A DNA stretch of 64,000 nucleotides from Caulobacter rhizosphaerae (GTDB taxonomy: Bacteria; Pseudomonadota; Alphaproteobacteria; Caulobacterales; Caulobacteraceae): contig NZ_CP048815.1 of assembly GCF_010977555.1 (NCBI RefSeq), forward strand, positions 496,001-560,000, given 5' to 3'. Shown here piece by piece: positions 61,432-64,000 of this stretch. The translations under genes and the position numbers were made by a program. How positions within the stretch are numbered: position 1 is the stretch's first letter; the number at the start of each line of letters is the position of its first letter. The notes under the pieces are model-generated. The model searched no databases. It saw only the letters and a list, made by a program, of their open reading frames with translations, and was not told the origin of the DNA.

Positions 61432-62871
61432 ATGCGCGACTACCTGAAGTTCTACATCGACGGTCAGTGGGTCGAGCCGAAAGGCTCCAAGACGGTGGAC
61501 GTGATCAATCCGGCCACCGAGACCGCCGCCGGCCGGGTGACCCTGGGCACGGCCGAGGATGTCGATCTGGCCGTCCGGGCCGCCCGCAAGGCCTTCCCCA
61601 GTTTCTCCCGGACCAGCCGCGAGGAGCGCATCGACCTGCTCGAGCGGGTCATCGCCGAATACCAGAAGCGCTTCGAGGACATGGCCAAGGCCATCACCGA
61701 GGAGATGGGCGCCCCGTCGTGGTTGGCCCAGCGCGCCCAGGCGGCTATGGGCATCGCCCATGTCCAGACGGCGCTCCAGGTGCTGAAGGACTACAGGTTC
61801 GAAGAGGATCGCGGCACGACCCGGCTGGTCAAGGAGCCCATCGGGGTCTGCGCCTTCATCACGCCGTGGAACTGGCCGATCAACCAGATCGCCTGCAAGG
61901 TCGCGCCCGCCCTGGCCACCGGCTGCACCATGGTGCTCAAGCCCTCGGAAGTGGCCCCGTTCTCGGCCTGGGTCTGGACCGAGATCCTGGCGGCCGCCGG
62001 CGTGCCGGCCGGGGTCTACAATCTCGTCAACGGCGACGGCCCGACCGTCGGCGCGGCGCTCTCCTCGCATCCGGAGGTCGACATGGTGTCGTTCACCGGC
62101 TCGACCCGGGCCGGGATCGAGGTGGCCCGCAACGCCGCCCCGACCGTCAAGCGCGTGCACCAGGAACTGGGCGGCAAGAGCCCCAACATCATCCTCGACG
62201 ACGCCGACTTCCAGAAGGCGGTCGGCGGCGGCGTGGCCTCGGTGATGATGAACTCGGGCCAGTCGTGCAACGCCCCGACCCGGATGCTGGTCCCGCAAAA
62301 GCGCATGGACGAGGTGATCGCCATCGCCAAGGCCGCCGCCGAGGCCCACACGGTGGGCGACCCGAACGGTAATTCCAAGCTCGGCCCGGTGGTCTCCGAA
62401 GTGCAGTGGACCAAGATCCAGGGCCTGATCCAGAAGGGCGTCGACGAGGGCGCGACCCTGGTGGCCGGTGGTCCGGGCAAGCCGGAGGGGCTGGAAACCG
62501 GCTACTACGTCAAGCCGACGGTGTTCGCCAACGTCACCTCCGACATGACCATCGCCAAGGAGGAGATCTTCGGCCCGGTGCTGGCCATCCTCGGCTATGA
62601 CGGCGTCGACCAGGCGGTCGAGATCGGCAACGACACCGAATACGGCCTGGCGGCCTATGTGTCGGGCAACGATCTGGCCGAAGTCCGCGCGGTGGCCTCC
62701 AAGCTCCGGGCCGGCCAGGTGATCCTGAACGGCGCCGGTCCTGACCTGATGGCCCCGTTCGGCGGCTACAAGATGAGCGGCAACGGCCGCGAATGGGGCG
62801 ACCACGCGTTCGGCGAGTTCCTCGAGACTAAGGCCGTGCTGGGCTATTCGGCCAAGCAGGCGGCGGAGTAG
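61432..62871 (+). CDS. NAD(P)-dependent aldehyde dehydrogenase
   Basis: A 479-residue ALDH. Active site: FITPWNWPINQ with the oxyanion Asn, QELGGKSPN with the general base E245, and NSGQSCNAPTRML with the nucleophile C279; EIFGPVLAI and the C-terminal FGGYKMSGNGREWG finish the domain. It oxidises an aldehyde to the acid in the cytosol. The start ATG at 61432 follows GGAGGAGCACGGC, a good ribosome-binding site. It is isolated between the NUDIX gene and a GGGGACA repeat. Substrate cannot be inferred. Confidence 0.94.
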   Translation: MRDYLKFYIDGQWVEPKGSKTVDVINPATETAAGRVTLGTAEDVDLAVRAARKAFPSFSRTSREERIDLLERVIAEYQKRFEDMAKAITEEMGAPSWLAQRAQAAMGIAHVQTALQVLKDYRFEEDRGTTRLVKEPIGVCAFITPWNWPINQIACKVAPALATGCTMVLKPSEVAPFSAWVWTEILAAAGVPAGVYNLVNGDGPTVGAALSSHPEVDMVSFTGSTRAGIEVARNAAPTVKRVHQELGGKSPNIILDDADFQKAVGGGVASVMMNSGQSCNAPTRMLVPQKRMDEVIAIAKAAAEAHTVGDPNGNSKLGPVVSEVQWTKIQGLIQKGVDEGATLVAGGPGKPEGLETGYYVKPTVFANVTSDMTIAKEEIFGPVLAILGYDGVDQAVEIGNDTEYGLAAYVSGNDLAEVRAVASKLRAGQVILNGAGPDLMAPFGGYKMSGNGREWGDHAFGEFLETKAVLGYSAKQAAE

Positions 62872-62894
62872 CGCGCCGCATCGATCCCAGGCTT

Positions 62895-62971
62895 GGGGAC
62901 ATGCACTTGTGCGTGTCCCCAAGCCTGGCGTGGCGCTTCGTGGATGGGGACACGCACAAGTGCGCGTCCCC
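62895..62971. repeat. GGGGACA intergenic inverted repeat, second full copy
   Basis: Arms 62895-62920 and 62946-62971 (26 bases) are reverse complements except at two neighbouring bases, with a 25-base spacer. As in the copy at 34831, each arm begins GGGGACA or GGGGACG-like and ends with its own complement, so two nested hairpins are possible. It lies between convergent genes. Confidence 0.9.
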
Positions 62972-62976
62972 GGCCG

Positions 62977-64000
62977 CTACTCCGGCGCCGCCTCCACATA
63001 GGCCGGCCAGCTCAGCGCCCCGCGATCCAGCACGATGGTCTTGTCCGAATAGCCGCTGCCCATCAGTCCCGCCGGTTTGGCGGGGATGGCCGAGACGCCG
63101 CGCGGCCAGCCGTCGCGGATCTCGATCACGGCCACGTCGACCTTGCCGGCCGGACGGGCGGTGAAGCTGAGGGTGACGCCGTTGGGATCGGGCGCGTGGT
63201 AGCTGAGGCTGGTCCACTCGCCGGCCTGGGTCGGCAGGGCGATCGGCCGGCCGTTCAGGCGCGGCTGGCTCAGGTCGATACTGGGCCGCAGGCGCAGGGT
63301 CAGGACCTCGGCGCCGGCCGTCGGCACGGCGCGAACCAGCAGGCGGTCGCCGGCCCGGTCGATCGACAGCACCGGCCGCTCGACCGGCAGGACGGCGGTC
63401 GGCGCCATCCACACCGGCTCGCGGTAGAGCGGCGGATAGGCCTGGCGCACCGGCTTGGCGTCGTTGTCCGACAGCACCACCCGCGACCACGGATCCAGGC
63501 GCGGCTGGGGCGAAACCCGCCAGGCCGTGCCGGTCGACAGGTCGGCCAGATGGCTGGCTTCGGCCAGTTGCGGCCGGGCTGGTCCGCCGTCGCCCAGGCC
63601 GGCATAGGCCAGCAACCCGATCCCCGCCGCCACGGCGACGCCGGCGAAGACCGGCGCCCAGCGATAGGCGGCGAAATCGAAGGCCAGGGGCAGCAGGGCC
63701 GGGGCGGCCAGGATGGCGAAAGCCGCCAGCACGGCCGGCTCCTGCAGGCCCACCCCGGCGAAGGTCCAGGCTCCCCAGGCGCCCAGCTGGGCGACGACGG
63801 CGATGGCGATCAGGGCGACGGCCAGGGTCAGGACCCAGGCGACACGACGGTCGCGGGTTCCGCCGACGGCCATGACCAGGGCGGCGGCCAAGCTGGCGGC
63901 CAGCAGCGGCCAGGCCAGCATCACCGAGCCGCCCGGCAGCAAGGCCTGCACCGTGACCGCCAGGCCCAGCACCACCAGCAGGGCTCCCAGCCAGGCGCCG
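62977..64000 (-). CDS. Large membrane protein, C-terminal part (probable M28-family peptidase tail)
   Basis: The frame is open to the edge of the window, so the start lies beyond 64000 and only about 341 C-terminal residues are present. Roughly four to six hydrophobic helices (VMLAWPLLAASLAAALVMAVGG; WVLTLAVALIAIAVVAQLGAWGAW; AFAILAAPALLPLAF; and others) are followed by a soluble beta-rich domain (LSIDRAGDRLLVRAVPTAGAEVLTLRLRPS). The layout resembles the C-terminal half of large membrane-bound M28 aminopeptidases of Caulobacterales. The catalytic part is not visible, so the family is inferred. Confidence 0.6.
   Translation of the reverse strand, partial: GAWLGALLVVLGLAVTVQALLPGGSVMLAWPLLAASLAAALVMAVGGTRDRRVAWVLTLAVALIAIAVVAQLGAWGAWTFAGVGLQEPAVLAAFAILAAPALLPLAFDFAAYRWAPVFAGVAVAAGIGLLAYAGLGDGGPARPQLAEASHLADLSTGTAWRVSPQPRLDPWSRVVLSDNDAKPVRQAYPPLYREPVWMAPTAVLPVERPVLSIDRAGDRLLVRAVPTAGAEVLTLRLRPSIDLSQPRLNGRPIALPTQAGEWTSLSYHAPDPNGVTLSFTARPAGKVDVAVIEIRDGWPRGVSAIPAKPAGLMGSGYSDKTIVLDRGALSWPAYVEAAPE

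Noticed and set aside
19640..62971. Dispersed inverted repeats as CRISPR arrays
   Set aside because: The copies are isolated, each built as one inverted repeat, with no regularly spaced direct repeats and no cas genes.

Overview
The window is a dense, very GC-rich, predominantly chromosomal stretch from an alphaproteobacterium, most likely Caulobacter or a close Caulobacterales relative. The reasons are the codon bias, the TonB-receptor, tryptophan-halogenase and PhoD gene types, the tail of a GlcNAc-type PTS EIIB domain beside a halogenase, and the GGGGACA and CCTCGTCCTTCGACAAGCTC intergenic repeats. No 16S gene is present, so the genus is an inference. No phage, insertion sequence, CRISPR array or replication origin was found.

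Layout. 0-2.5 kb: end of a PTS gene, a flavin-dependent halogenase-family protein and a translationally coupled DUF6445 protein that looks like an Fe(II)/2-oxoglutarate oxygenase. 2.7-8.3 kb: an exported alpha/beta hydrolase; a three-gene overlapping cassette (Lgt-like membrane protein, tetraether-lipid-synthase-like radical SAM enzyme, small membrane protein); and a GH13 alpha-glucosidase. 8.4-13.7 kb: tRNA-Ser(CGA), a thioesterase, a metallo-beta-lactamase-fold protein lacking its metal ligands, a Gly/Tyr-rich secreted protein, a divergent TetR/SDR pair around a perfect 18-bp palindrome, and RluD. 13.8-18.2 kb: TonB receptor plus PhoD phosphatase. 18.2-25.9 kb: methyltransferase/TetR pair, LysE exporter, HisI, DUF817, MazEF, UbiD and a cupin/JmjC protein. 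26-36.6 kb: DUF4153 protein, ABC exporter, a 930-bp non-coding stretch, UbiA, desaturase, ETF-beta-type lysine methyltransferase, two tandem Cys-cluster proteins and RNase HII. 36.8-46.1 kb: acyltransferase-3/SGNH, glycerophosphodiesterase, Tag glycosylase, YgfZ, GT9 glycosyltransferase, proline iminopeptidase and dihydroorotase.

46.2-48.4 kb is an ECF42-type sigma module: two YciI/DGPF genes, each preceded by TGTCGA-N17-CGTC, then the TPR-extended sigma gene, which predicts autoregulation. A lower-GC patch at 48.4-49.7 kb carries a second DUF6445 gene. 49.7-53.1 kb: an acyl-CoA ligase/TPP enzyme operon. 53.1-56.9 kb: a MarR-OmpR-EnvZ type regulatory operon divergent from ilvE. 56.9-59.6 kb: tandem DUF4870 genes, folB with a FolM-like reductase, and an unlisted 26-residue membrane peptide. 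59.8-64 kb: a DUF3829 lipoprotein, a NUDIX hydrolase, an aldehyde dehydrogenase and the truncated C-terminal part of a large membrane protein.

Three families of inverted repeats sit between genes and probably act as bidirectional terminators or REP elements. The least understood assemblies are the Lgt-like/Tes-like cassette and the scattered halogenase, DUF6445 and JmjC genes.
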